Source: an uncultured Eubacteriales bacterium (GTDB lineage Bacteria; Bacillota; Clostridia; Peptostreptococcales; Anaerovoracaceae). From it: a stretch of 40,907 bases of DNA. This document shows positions 27,961 through 35,482 of the stretch, in pieces. The position numbers and the translations under genes were made by a program. Below the pieces are notes generated by a model that had not been told where the DNA came from, made no database searches, and saw only the letters and a list, made by a program, of their open reading frames with translations. Within the stretch, counting starts at the first letter, position 1. Every line of letters begins with the position of its first letter. Where the stretch lies: assembly GCA_949286985.1 (NCBI GenBank), contig CASEEM010000030.1:1-40907 (forward strand). Reading direction: 5' to 3'.

Positions 27961-27997
27961 AAAAACCGCTCCGTCACGAGGACGGAGCGGTGCTTTT
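27961..27997. terminator. Terminator for uraA, bidirectional
   Basis: An 11-bp perfect stem (ACCGCTCCGTC with GACGGAGCGGT) has a five-base loop, with A residues before it and GCTTTTT after it. It ends the minus-strand lexA–uraA transcript and can also stop + strand transcription. Confidence 0.9.
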
Positions 27998-28013
27998 TGT
28001 TGACTGAATGCGA

Positions 28014-29342
28014 TCAATCGATATACGGCTTGTAGGTCTGGAATTTCTCCTCTTCGCCTTCTTCTTCGAATTCATAATCCTTGTTCGGGAGAATTGCATT
28101 GGCGACGATGCCGACGATGGCAGCGATGGCCAGGCCCGAGAGGTTGATGTCCGTGCCGGCGACGGTGAAGGTGATGCCGCCGATCTCGTTGAAGCCAAGT
28201 GCCGAGACGAGGATGAGCGCCGCGATGATGGTATTCCGCGTGTTCTTGAAGTTGACATGGTTCTCGACGAGGTTGCGGATGCCGACGGCGGAGATCATGC
28301 CGTAGAGGATGAGGGAGACGCCGCCGATGATGGCGCTCGGGATGGTTTCGATGATATAAGCGAACTTCGGGATGAAGCTCAGGAGGATGGCGAAGCAGGC
28401 GGCGATGCGGATGACACGCGGATCGTAGACCTTGGTCAGCGCCAGGACGCCGGTATTCTCGCCGTAGGTGGTATTGGCCGGTCCGCCGAAGATGGCGGCG
28501 AGGCAGGTTGCGAGTCCGTCGCCGAGCAGGGTGCGGTGGAGTCCCGGGTTCGCGATGTAATTATGACCGGTCGTGGCGCCGATGGCGGAGATATCGCCGA
28601 TGTGCTCCATCATGGTAGCGAGTGCGATCGGCATGATGGTGATGATGGCGCTGATGTCGAATTTCGCGAGGGTGATCGGCGGAAGGGCGACGGCCGCTTC
28701 GGCACCGATACCGGAGAAGTCGATCTTGCCCATCAGGAGGGCGGCGATATAAGCGATGAGAACGCCCAGGATGATCGGGACGATCTTGGCCATGCCGCGG
28801 CCCCACATGTTGAAGAAGATGATGGCTGCCAGCGCGATGAGTGCGAGGACCCAATCGGTCTTGGCATTCTCGATGGCCGACGGGGCGAGGATGAGTCCGA
28901 TGGAGATGATGATAGGACCCGTGACGACCGGAGGGAAGAAGTGCATGACCTTCTCGATCGTGAAGACCTTGATCAGCCCGGCGAGGACGATATAGAGAAG
29001 TCCGGCAAAGATGACGCCGCCGCAGGCATAGGGGAGCATCTCTTCGTTCGGGCTTCCGTCCGGGAGCATCGGGGCGACGGCGGCATAACCGCCGAGGAAT
29101 GCAAAGGAGGAACCGAGAAAGGCAGGAACCTTGCCCTTCGTGATGAGATGAAAGAGCAATGTACCGAGTCCGGCCATGAGCAGCGTCGTCTGGATGCTGA
29201 GTCCCGTGAGAAGCGGGACCAGGACCGTCGCGCCGAACATGGCGAAGGTGTGCTGAAGGCCGAGAAGAATGGTTTTCGGCCAGCCGAGGGTGAGGGCATC
29301 GGTGATGCCTTCCTGCAGGTGCGTCGAAGAATTCTCAGGCAT
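28014..29342 (-). CDS. uraA: Uracil/xanthine permease (NCS2 family)
   Basis: This is a nucleobase:proton symporter of the NCS2 family with about 14 membrane segments and 442 residues. Recognisable segments are the N-terminal LGLQHTFAMFGATVLVPLLTG, FFPPVVTGPIIISIGL, the substrate-site region MMEHIGDISAIGA and NTTYGENTGVLALTKVYDPRV. GAGGAGG lies eight bases before the ATG. It starts 23 bases after lexA with no terminator between, so it probably shares the LexA-controlled transcript. Uracil is the more likely substrate by similarity; xanthine is possible given the purine genes elsewhere in the window. Confidence 0.93.
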   Translation of the reverse strand: MPENSSTHLQEGITDALTLGWPKTILLGLQHTFAMFGATVLVPLLTGLSIQTTLLMAGLGTLLFHLITKGKVPAFLGSSFAFLGGYAAVAPMLPDGSPNEEMLPYACGGVIFAGLLYIVLAGLIKVFTIEKVMHFFPPVVTGPIIISIGLILAPSAIENAKTDWVLALIALAAIIFFNMWGRGMAKIVPIILGVLIAYIAALLMGKIDFSGIGAEAAVALPPITLAKFDISAIITIMPIALATMMEHIGDISAIGATTGHNYIANPGLHRTLLGDGLATCLAAIFGGPANTTYGENTGVLALTKVYDPRVIRIAACFAILLSFIPKFAYIIETIPSAIIGGVSLILYGMISAVGIRNLVENHVNFKNTRNTIIAALILVSALGFNEIGGITFTVAGTDINLSGLAIAAIVGIVANAILPNKDYEFEEEGEEEKFQTYKPYID

Positions 29343-29365
29343 GTGGGGAACCTCCTCTTATTTAA

Positions 29366-30061
29366 TTAAGAAAAATAACGGAAGACGCCTTTGACCTTGC
29401 CGACGATCTGACAGTCGTCGACGAGGATCGGATCCATTGAGTCGTTCTCCGGCTGGAGACGGATATGATCCTCTTCGCGGTAAAAGCGCTTAACGGTGGA
29501 TTCATAATCATAATCGCCCGGAATCATTGCGACGACGATGTCGCCGTTGTGCGCTTCATGCTCTTCTTGGACGATGAGATAATCGCCGTCCTGAATGCCG
29601 GCATTGATCATGCTGGATCCGTGAACGACCAGGAGAAAGTGATTGCCGTGCCCGATAAAGCGGGACGGGAAGGCGATATATTCCTCGATATTCTCCTGGG
29701 AGAGAATCGGCGTTCCGGCGGCTACGCGGCCGATGAGCGGGAGCTCGACCATCTCGTAGTCGGTCAGCGGCTCCGGTATGGCCTCCTCGCGGCTCGCTTC
29801 CTCAGCAGCTCCATCTGCCGACTCGCGGATGCCGGCAGCTTCGGCGCCGGCATCGGTCAGGACGATGGCGCGCGGCTTGCTCGGATCCTTGCGAAGGTAC
29901 CCTTTCGCGCTTAATTCCTTGATGTCGCTGTGGACTGTCGAGGTCGAACGAATCCCGAGTGCGTTCGCAATCTCTCGCACCGTCGGCGGGAAGCCTTTCC
30001 TCTGAATGGTCTCCATCATGAAACGGAGAACCTCCATCTGTCTTTGTTCGGTCTTCTTCAT
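29366..30061 (-). CDS. lexA: LexA repressor
   Basis: LexA represses the SOS genes and cleaves itself when RecA is activated. The 231-residue protein has the N-terminal winged helix (FPPTVREIANALGI near 24-37), the Ala115-Gly116 cleavage site and the Ser150/Lys191 dyad. The linker between the domains (about residues 73-100) is longer and more alanine/glutamate-rich than in B. subtilis or E. coli LexA, which are about 200-205 residues. GGAGG lies six bases before the ATG. A LexA operator lies 47 bases upstream, so it is autoregulated. Confidence 0.97.
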   Translation of the reverse strand: MKKTEQRQMEVLRFMMETIQRKGFPPTVREIANALGIRSTSTVHSDIKELSAKGYLRKDPSKPRAIVLTDAGAEAAGIRESADGAAEEASREEAIPEPLTDYEMVELPLIGRVAAGTPILSQENIEEYIAFPSRFIGHGNHFLLVVHGSSMINAGIQDGDYLIVQEEHEAHNGDIVVAMIPGDYDYESTVKRFYREEDHIRLQPENDSMDPILVDDCQIVGKVKGVFRYFS

Positions 30062-30107
30062 CGGTTTCCTCCATGATCCGCCGAGAGCGGCGGGCGGCGG
30101 TCGGCAG

Positions 30108-30121
30108 TGAACATATGTTCA
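30108..30121 (-). promoter_or_regulatory. LexA operator (SOS box)
   Basis: The perfect palindrome TGAACATATGTTCA contains GAAC-N4-GTTC, the Gram-positive LexA consensus core. It lies between the upstream terminator and lexA. Confidence 0.92.
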
Positions 30122-30138
30122 CAGGCACTTATAAAATT

Positions 30139-30164
30139 ACGCCCGTTTCATATAAGACGGGCGT
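30139..30164 (-). terminator. Terminator after the radical SAM gene
   Basis: ACGCCCGT pairs with ACGGGCGT around a ten-base loop, followed on the minus strand by TAATTTTAT. It isolates lexA from the upstream gene. Confidence 0.75.
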
Positions 30165-30170
30165 TAAATA

Positions 30171-30992
30171 TCAGGCAAGTGTGAGCTCGTTCAAGCGAAG
30201 CTCTTCGCCGTAATCATTCCAATCATCGTAAATCTCTCCGGTCTGGCGAATGATGATATCGCCGACGCGGCCTCCGATCTTGCTGTACGGAAGCGTCTTG
30301 TGGTACGTGATGCGGCTGTTCTTGTAACGGAAGAGGAATCCCGTGCGGAAGAGCTCCTTCTCGAGCGCACCCTTGTATTCGCAAATATCGGAAATGAGGT
30401 GGAAGAGGTCGTCCTCTTCGGTGTCAAAGACGTTGTCGAGCGTGAGCTTCGAATAATTGGCGCGAAGCTGAATCTCATGGCCTTCGAAGCGCTCCAGGAC
30501 GCGAAGCAGGCGCTCGCGCGTCTCCGGATCCTTGGCATCCTGGAAGACAACGCAGTTGATGCGGTGGCGAACCTCCAGGAGGTCGAAAATCTCATCGGAG
30601 CATTCCTTGACATAATGCTTCAGATGGCGCGAGACGTTGACGCAGCTGATCTTATCCTTGTTGCGGTTCAGGACCTCGGCCACCTTGTGGATATCCTGAT
30701 CCTCGTTCGTCGGGAGCGTCGTGTTGATGTAGACATGATGGCCCGGCTTGATGTGATTCAGGATGCGCTCGAGCGCATCGAGGTCGGCAAGCGGTTCGCC
30801 GCCCGTCAGGACGATGTCATTATGCGGATAAATCGCATCCATGAGGTCGAGTGCGCGGTAGCAACGCTCGAGGTCGAAGCCGGAGGTGTCGCGGTACTCT
30901 TCCTTGTTGACACAGAACGGGCAGCAGTTATTGCAGTCATACGGGACGAACATAGTGACGGTCGGTCCCTCTTTGATAAAATCCTTGGTCAT
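30171..30992 (-). CDS. Radical SAM protein, function unknown
   Basis: The CxxxCxxC iron-sulfur motif is present as CNNCCPFC, and the SAM-binding GGEP motif follows (LTGGEPL). The barrel is about 200 residues, and no second Cys-rich cluster domain (SPASM) is obvious. The C-terminus contains GDIIIRQTGEIYDDWNDYG. The reaction is unknown. The open frame can be extended to a TTG at 31058 (295 residues), but a good promoter -10 (TATAAT) overlaps that codon, so I favour the ATG at 30992 (273 residues). Its own ribosome site is weak, so the start is uncertain. Confidence 0.82.
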   Translation of the reverse strand: MTKDFIKEGPTVTMFVPYDCNNCCPFCVNKEEYRDTSGFDLERCYRALDLMDAIYPHNDIVLTGGEPLADLDALERILNHIKPGHHVYINTTLPTNEDQDIHKVAEVLNRNKDKISCVNVSRHLKHYVKECSDEIFDLLEVRHRINCVVFQDAKDPETRERLLRVLERFEGHEIQLRANYSKLTLDNVFDTEEDDLFHLISDICEYKGALEKELFRTGFLFRYKNSRITYHKTLPYSKIGGRVGDIIIRQTGEIYDDWNDYGEELRLNELTLA

Positions 30993-31057
30993 AATAGGTA
31001 TGCTTAATCTTTCTATAGAATCTTCATCGGGGATGATATATCCTCTGAAATCGTTCA

Positions 31058-31087
31058 ATTATACCATGAGAACATGTATTTTGTAAA
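31058..31087 (-). promoter_or_regulatory. Promoter for the radical SAM gene
   Basis: On the minus strand TTTACA, an 18-base spacer and TATAAT (31063-31058) form a good sigma-A promoter downstream of maf. Confidence 0.65.
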
Positions 31088-31127
31088 TCTGCGATGTATT
31101 CGCGGTAAAGCGCGCTTCGCCCGCACT

Positions 31128-31757
31128 CTATAGAGCGAGCTGCTCGAGCTCCCTGACGATGCGCTGATACGGAAGGCCGACGACATTCTCATAATCGCCT
31201 TCGATGCGGTCGATATACTTCCCGAAGAGTCCCTGAATCGCATACGAACCCGCCTTGTCAAACGGCGGCTCGGCTTCGATATATGCTGCGATCTCCTCAT
31301 CGCTGTAATCCTTGACGAAGACCTCGGTGATCTCCGAGAAGGCGTGCCGCCGGATGATTTCACCGTCCCGAAGGAAGAGCAGGGCGACGCCGGTGGTGAC
31401 GATATGGCGGTCGTTTCGGATCCTTCGAAGCATGCGAAAGGCGTCCTCCCGGTCGGCCGGCTTCCCCAGAATCTCGCCGCCGTGGGCGACGACGGTATCC
31501 GAAGCAAGGAGAAGGGAACTGCCCGGGATTTCTCGAACCTCGGGAAGAGCAGCTGCAGCCGCAGCTTTTCGCTCGGCGAGAAGGGTGACGGCTTCCTCCG
31601 GCCGGATTCCCTCCGGGAGGTCCTCCGGCGCATCGGAGGCATGGACGGTAAAGGTGACGCCGTGGGCGCTCAGGATATCTCTTCTTCGCGGGGAGCGCGA
31701 AGCGAGGATGACGCTGTCAAACGGACGAAAGACAGCGGGACGATCTTGATTCATCAT
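31128..31757 (-). CDS. maf: Maf family nucleotide pyrophosphatase
   Basis: Maf proteins hydrolyse non-canonical or modified nucleoside triphosphates (dTTP/UTP/m5UTP type) to monophosphates and may help control septation. The 209 residues carry ILASRSPRRRDIL near the N-terminus, the catalytic-site SDTVV near residue 90, ILGKP, and the C-terminal GSYAIQG...IEGDYENVVGLP. AAAGGAG precedes two adjacent ATG codons (31757, 31754). The protein is typical in size. Confidence 0.94.
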   Translation of the reverse strand: MMNQDRPAVFRPFDSVILASRSPRRRDILSAHGVTFTVHASDAPEDLPEGIRPEEAVTLLAERKAAAAAALPEVREIPGSSLLLASDTVVAHGGEILGKPADREDAFRMLRRIRNDRHIVTTGVALLFLRDGEIIRRHAFSEITEVFVKDYSDEEIAAYIEAEPPFDKAGSYAIQGLFGKYIDRIEGDYENVVGLPYQRIVRELEQLAL

Positions 31758-31795
31758 GGAAAACTCCTTTCATTATTATAAACACCATATAACAC

Positions 31796-31824
31796 TTGAC
31801 AACAGTTTATAACTGTTACATACT
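31796..31824 (+). promoter_or_regulatory. Promoter and operator of the GntR/ABC cassette
   Basis: TTGACA (31796-31801) is followed after 17 bases by a weak -10 (CATACT). Between them lies the inverted repeat AACAGT-TTATA-ACTGTT (31801-31817), with a further ACTGTTA copy just downstream. This is a probable binding site for the GntR-type repressor encoded next. Confidence 0.65.
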
Positions 31825-31854
31825 GTTATCAAGAAAAGGAGGAAGGATATAAGA

Positions 31855-32226
31855 ATGAAAATTATAATCAATACTTCCCTAATGGTTCCCATTTATGAAC
31901 AGATTGTTGACCAGATAAAAATGCTCATACGCAATGGTGAACTAAAGGAAAACGACAATCTTCCGTCTGTCCGTACTCTTTCTAAGGAACTAAAAATAAG
32001 TGCTTTGACAGTAAAGAAAGCCTACGACAATTTGGAAAGTGAGGGTTTCACAGTTACAGTACATGGCAAAGGCACTTATGTAGCGGCTATAAATACAGAA
32101 CTTCTTTTGGAAGAACAGAAAAAAGAGTTGGAAGCCGATTTAGAGCAGGCTATCCAAAAAGGCAGACGTTGCGGTATTAGTGATGAAGATATAAAAAGTT
32201 TATTCGAGTTGATATTGGAGGGCTGA
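31855..32226 (+). CDS. GntR family regulator, YtrA-type
   Basis: The 123-residue protein has the GntR winged helix (PIYEQIVDQIKMLI and NLPSVRTLSKELKISALTV, about residues 12-75). A short helical tail follows in place of an effector domain, as in the YtrA subfamily that controls adjacent ABC transporters. AAGGAGGAAGG precedes the ATG. It is the first gene of an AT-rich cassette whose codon use (AAA, TTA, ATA) differs strongly from the neighbours. It probably represses its own operon through the inverted repeat in the promoter. Confidence 0.92.
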   Translation: MKIIINTSLMVPIYEQIVDQIKMLIRNGELKENDNLPSVRTLSKELKISALTVKKAYDNLESEGFTVTVHGKGTYVAAINTELLLEEQKKELEADLEQAIQKGRRCGISDEDIKSLFELILEG

Positions 32227-32229
32227 TAT

Positions 32230-33105
32230 ATGTTAAAAATAGAACACTTGAAAAAACATTATGATAGTTTTTCTCTTGATTGTTCATTAGAACTTATGTC
32301 TGGTTGTGTAACAGGCTTGATTGGACAAAACGGAGCAGGAAAAAGCACAACATTTAAGGCAATACTAGGTTTGATTTCAACGGACGGCGGGAATATCACA
32401 ATCCTTGGGAAAGATATAAAAGACTTCACCGTAAAAGATAAAGAAAATTTGGGTGTTGTATTATCTGATTCTGGTTTCAGCGGGTATCTGAAAATCAAGG
32501 ATATTATCCCTATATTGCAGAATATGTACTCAAAATTCGATAAGCCATTATTTATTGAACAGGCACAGAGATTTCAACTGCCTATGAATAAACAGATAAA
32601 AGAATTTTCAACGGGAATGAAAGCAAAACTAAAAGTGTTGGTTGCTATCTCACACAATGCAAAGCTATTGATACTGGACGAACCGACAGCAGGCTTAGAT
32701 GTAATCGCAAGAGATGAATTACTTGAAATGTTGAGAGAATTTTTGGAAAAAGATGAAGAACGCTCTATTTTAATTAGTTCTCACATATCTAGTGATTTGG
32801 AGTCATTATGTGACGATCTGTATATGATACATGACGGAAGAATTATTTTACATGAAGATACGGACGTTCTTCTTAGTGATTATGCCTTATTGAAAGTAGA
32901 CGCAGAGCAATATGGCAAGCTGGATAAACAGTTTATCATGCGTTCTAAAAAAGAAACATATGGATATAGCTGTCTGACAAATCAGAAACAGTATTATATC
33001 GAGAATTATCCTAAGATCGCCATTGAAAAAGGTACAATAGATGAAGTTATCACTATGATGATAAGGGGAAAGAACAATGAAAGGTTTATTAGTAAAAGAC
33101 TTTAA
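32230..33105 (+). CDS. ABC transporter ATP-binding protein
   Basis: The 291-residue ATPase has Walker A GQNGAGKST (32-40), a variant signature FSTGM in place of LSGGQ, Walker B LLILDEPTAGLD and a switch-region histidine in ISSHISS. It starts three bases after the GntR gene and overlaps the permease gene by 29 bases. Similar YtrA-linked transporters respond to cell-wall antibiotics or peptides, but the substrate here cannot be told from sequence. Confidence 0.94.
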   Translation: MLKIEHLKKHYDSFSLDCSLELMSGCVTGLIGQNGAGKSTTFKAILGLISTDGGNITILGKDIKDFTVKDKENLGVVLSDSGFSGYLKIKDIIPILQNMYSKFDKPLFIEQAQRFQLPMNKQIKEFSTGMKAKLKVLVAISHNAKLLILDEPTAGLDVIARDELLEMLREFLEKDEERSILISSHISSDLESLCDDLYMIHDGRIILHEDTDVLLSDYALLKVDAEQYGKLDKQFIMRSKKETYGYSCLTNQKQYYIENYPKIAIEKGTIDEVITMMIRGKNNERFISKRL

Positions 33106-33733
33106 ATTGATGATGTTACAGAAGAATTTTCTGTTACTCATTCTGGCGATTGTAATTGGAATGATGATATTATCTGATGATATGGTGTTTCCTATTGGTT
33201 TTCTGAGTTTCATTGCCTCGCTGTTTACAGTAAGTACAATCAGTTATGATGATTTTGATAATGGAAATGCGTTCTTGTTCACATTACCTATTACCCGTAA
33301 TAATTATGTAATTGAAAAATATTCCCTGGGTTTGTTATTTGGGTGTATCGCTTGGATTTTAGCAACTGTTTTGGGAATAATTGTAACTGTATCGAAAGAC
33401 ATATTACCTGTTACAGATTTAGTGCAGAGTTCTTTGATTATTTTACCTATGATGATTGTTGTTCAAGCAATCATGCTTCCTTTTCAACTTAAATTTGGTG
33501 GCGATAAAGGAAGAATTGCTATGATTGGTGCTTTTGGTGCATTGGCAGTAATTTCTATCGTTATCGTGAAAGGAGCAGAAGCTATTTTCAAAGTTGATTT
33601 AATCAGTCTGCTAGACAATTTACCAATTGTAAGTATGGGAGTTTTTCTTGCTATTACAATTATTATCGCATTGTTGATGTTACTGATTTCAATGAAAATC
33701 AGCTTGTCAATTATGAACAAAAAAGAATTTTAG
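33077..33733 (+). CDS. ABC-2 type permease
   Basis: The 218-residue membrane protein has about six hydrophobic segments and resembles the ABC2_membrane_5 group (DDFDNGNAFLFTLPITR is a recognisable family feature near residues 57-73). The 29-base overlap with the ATPase gene implies translational coupling. It would form the membrane part of the transporter. Confidence 0.9.
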   Translation: MKGLLVKDFKLMMLQKNFLLLILAIVIGMMILSDDMVFPIGFLSFIASLFTVSTISYDDFDNGNAFLFTLPITRNNYVIEKYSLGLLFGCIAWILATVLGIIVTVSKDILPVTDLVQSSLIILPMMIVVQAIMLPFQLKFGGDKGRIAMIGAFGALAVISIVIVKGAEAIFKVDLISLLDNLPIVSMGVFLAITIIIALLMLLISMKISLSIMNKKEF

Positions 33734-33747
33734 AAAGGAGCTATCAC

Positions 33748-33807
33748 ATGGACTTTACAATATTGGCTGTTGTACTACTCCTGTGCGGGGGTATTCCTTT
33801 ATTGTAA
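33748..33807 (+). pseudogene. 19-codon gene stump at the cassette edge
   Basis: A perfect AAAGGAG ribosome site lies seven bases before an ATG that opens a hydrophobic 19-residue peptide (MDFTILAVVLLLCGG...) ending at TAA 33805. Base composition returns to the GC-rich host type within about ten bases. It is best read as the truncated start of a fourth cassette gene encoding a membrane protein, or possibly a real micropeptide. Confidence 0.5.
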
Positions 33808-33886
33808 AATCATAGCATGCCCGAGGCGCCTCCTTCAATGTGAGGGGAGAGCGAAAAATAAGTGCGGGAATTCTCCGAAATAAGAG

Positions 33887-33915
33887 TTGACAGAGGCAGA
33901 CCTATCTCATATAAT
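33887..33915 (+). promoter_or_regulatory. infC operon promoter
   Basis: TTGACA (33887-33892), exactly 17 bases, and TATAAT (33910-33915) form a perfect consensus sigma-A promoter. Confidence 0.93.
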
Positions 33916-33920
33916 AATAC

Positions 33921-34036
33921 GGTCTAAGAAGAAGTTATCCGCTTCTCACCTCGTGACTCACGTTGCCCGGTTACCAAGATGAATGAAACGACTGTGGTCG
34001 TCTTGTTTGAGCGGATACTTCTGTATCCGCTTTTTT
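33921..34036 (+). ncRNA. L20-type leader with terminator/antiterminator (infC attenuator)
   Basis: Between the promoter and infC lies a structured leader ending in a terminator (AGCGGATAC with GTATCCGCT, 34010-34031, then six T residues). An upstream TATCCGC (33936-33942) is complementary to the terminator's 5' arm GCGGATA (34011-34017), giving a mutually exclusive antiterminator. This arrangement, ahead of infC–rpmI–rplT, matches the Firmicutes L20 leader in which protein L20 binds the mRNA and favours termination. Confidence 0.85.
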
Positions 34037-34067
34037 ATTATGATATCTGATACACGGAGGTAGAACC

Positions 34068-34586
34068 ATTAGCAAGGACAAACAGCAGATCAACGGTGAT
34101 ATTCGTGCTAGAGAAGTTCGTGTGATCGATGAAACAGGAGAGATGCGCGGCATCATGGGTATCAAAGAGGCATTGGAGCTGGCCGAGGAGAAGAACCTCG
34201 ATCTCGTCAATGTTTCTCCGAACGCTGAGCCTCCGGTATGTAAGATCCTCGACTTCGGTAAGTATCGTTACGAGCTGCAGAAGAAAGAGAAGATGGCGAA
34301 GAAGAATCAGAAGACCATGCAGGTCAAGGAGGTTCGACTGAGCACCTTTATCGAGGAGCACGACATCAATGTAAAGGCGAGTACAGCATGTAAGTTCTTA
34401 AAAGAAGGCGACAAGATCAAGGTCAGCCTTCGCTTCCGCGGAAGAGAGCGCGATTATACGCAGAAGGGATTCGATGTCATGAATCGCTTTGCAGAGGCTG
34501 TTTCGGAATACGGCGTCATCGACAAGAAGCCGAAGTTCGAAGGACGCAGTCTTACGATGTTCCTTTCGCCAAAGAAGGACAAGTAA
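34068..34586 (+). CDS. infC: Translation initiation factor IF-3, ATT start
   Basis: IF-3 binds the 30S subunit and checks start-codon pairing. The open frame beginning at the GTG at 34122 would lack the conserved N-terminus. Reading upstream in frame gives ISKDKQQINGDIRAREVRVIDE, the typical IF-3 start, from an ATT at 34068 placed seven bases after ACGGAGGT. With that start the protein has 172 residues, normal for the family. The N-terminal domain is followed by a lysine-rich linker (KKEKMAKKNQK) and the C-terminal domain. A rare AUU start is known for infC in E. coli, where IF-3 represses its own translation through it. Confidence 0.95.
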   Translation: MSKDKQQINGDIRAREVRVIDETGEMRGIMGIKEALELAEEKNLDLVNVSPNAEPPVCKILDFGKYRYELQKKEKMAKKNQKTMQVKEVRLSTFIEEHDINVKASTACKFLKEGDKIKVSLRFRGRERDYTQKGFDVMNRFAEAVSEYGVIDKKPKFEGRSLTMFLSPKKDK

Positions 34587-34613
34587 CTAAAGAATGAACA
34601 GGAGGATTTCATC

Positions 34614-34814
34614 ATGGCAAAGAATAAGATGAAGTCGCACAGAGGTGCGAGCAAGAGAATGAAGCTGACCGGATCCGGCAAGCTCAAGAGAAACAAGGCT
34701 TATAAGAGCCACATTCTGACGAAGAAGACCCCGAAGAGAAAGAGAGGTCTTCGTAAGTCCACGGTTCTTTCGAGTGCAGATGCTAAGCGTATGCTGAGAT
34801 CGTTGGCGAAGTAG
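34614..34814 (+). CDS. rpmI: 50S ribosomal protein L35
   Basis: The 66-residue, very basic protein starts [20 protein letters not shown] and matches L35. AGGAGG lies upstream of the ATG. It is the second gene of the L20-controlled operon. Confidence 0.97.
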   Translation: MAKNKMKSHRGASKRMKLTGSGKLKRNKAYKSHILTKKTPKRKRGLRKSTVLSSADAKRMLRSLAK

Positions 34815-34829
34815 TAGGGAGGTACAAGA

Positions 34830-35183
34830 ATGGCAAGAGTTAAGAAGGGCGTAGGAGCCCATAAGAGACATAAGAAGATTCTGAAGCAGGCAAAGGGCTT
34901 CTACGGTCAGAGAAGCAAGAACTTCCGTGCTGCAAACCCGGCAGTTATGCGTTCTCTTCGCTCGGCATTTATCGGCCGTAAGAATAAGAAGAGAGATTAC
35001 AGAAGACTCTGGATCGCTCGTATCAACGCAGCATCCCGTGCAAACGGCATCAGCTACAGCAAGCTCATGAACGGCCTCAAGAAGTCCGGTATCGAGATCA
35101 ACCGTAAGATGCTGTCCGAGATGGCTATCTATGATGCAGCAGGCTTCGCTGCACTCTGCGAGAAGGCTAAGAAGGCAAACTAA
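34830..35183 (+). CDS. rplT: 50S ribosomal protein L20
   Basis: The 117-residue L20 protein is an early assembly protein of the large subunit. Motifs are [14 protein letters not shown] near the start and [22 protein letters not shown]. It is also the probable trans-acting regulator that binds the leader at 33921-34036. GGGAGG precedes the ATG. Confidence 0.98.
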   Translation: MARVKKGVGAHKRHKKILKQAKGFYGQRSKNFRAANPAVMRSLRSAFIGRKNKKRDYRRLWIARINAASRANGISYSKLMNGLKKSGIEINRKMLSEMAIYDAAGFAALCEKAKKAN

Positions 35184-35184
35184 G

Positions 35185-35358
35185 ATGGATTATGTTCTGT
35201 CTCACATGCCCGTATTAATCGGTGGAGCGCTGATCGTGACAGCGGCAGCGATTATTTGGTGGTATCTTCTCGAGAGAAATGCAGAGCTCAAGAGAAAGCG
35301 CGCCATCGCCCGCCGCGAAGAGGAGAAGCGTAAGCGCAGACCGGCATGGAAGAGATAA
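35185..35358 (+). CDS. Small single-pass membrane protein, unknown
   Basis: The ATG at 35185 follows the rplT stop codon by one base, which suggests coupled translation; only a weak ribosome site is present. The 57-residue product has one hydrophobic helix (about residues 8-27, LIGGALIVTAAAIIWWYLL) and a strongly basic helical tail rich in Lys, Arg and Glu. I do not recognise the family. A terminator follows, so it is the last gene of the infC operon. Confidence 0.7.
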   Translation: MDYVLSHMPVLIGGALIVTAAAIIWWYLLERNAELKRKRAIARREEEKRKRRPAWKR

Positions 35359-35383
35359 GCCTTTCACCGGAAAAGTTAAAAGC

Positions 35384-35410
35384 AAGGGAGGACACGGTCC
35401 TCCCTTTTTT
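35384..35410 (+). terminator. Terminator of the infC operon
   Basis: AAGGGAGGAC pairs with GTCCTCCCTT around a three-base loop, followed by TTTTTT. Confidence 0.93.
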
Positions 35411-35482
35411 CATGGGCTGCAATATGGTAAAATAATATGGTTGATACGAATTACCGATTTCGGTGAATAACAGAGGTTTATC

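Noticed and set aside
34122..34586. infC starting at the GTG at 34122
   Set aside because: This start drops the conserved IF-3 N-terminus and has no ribosome site at the right distance; the ATT at 34068 has both.
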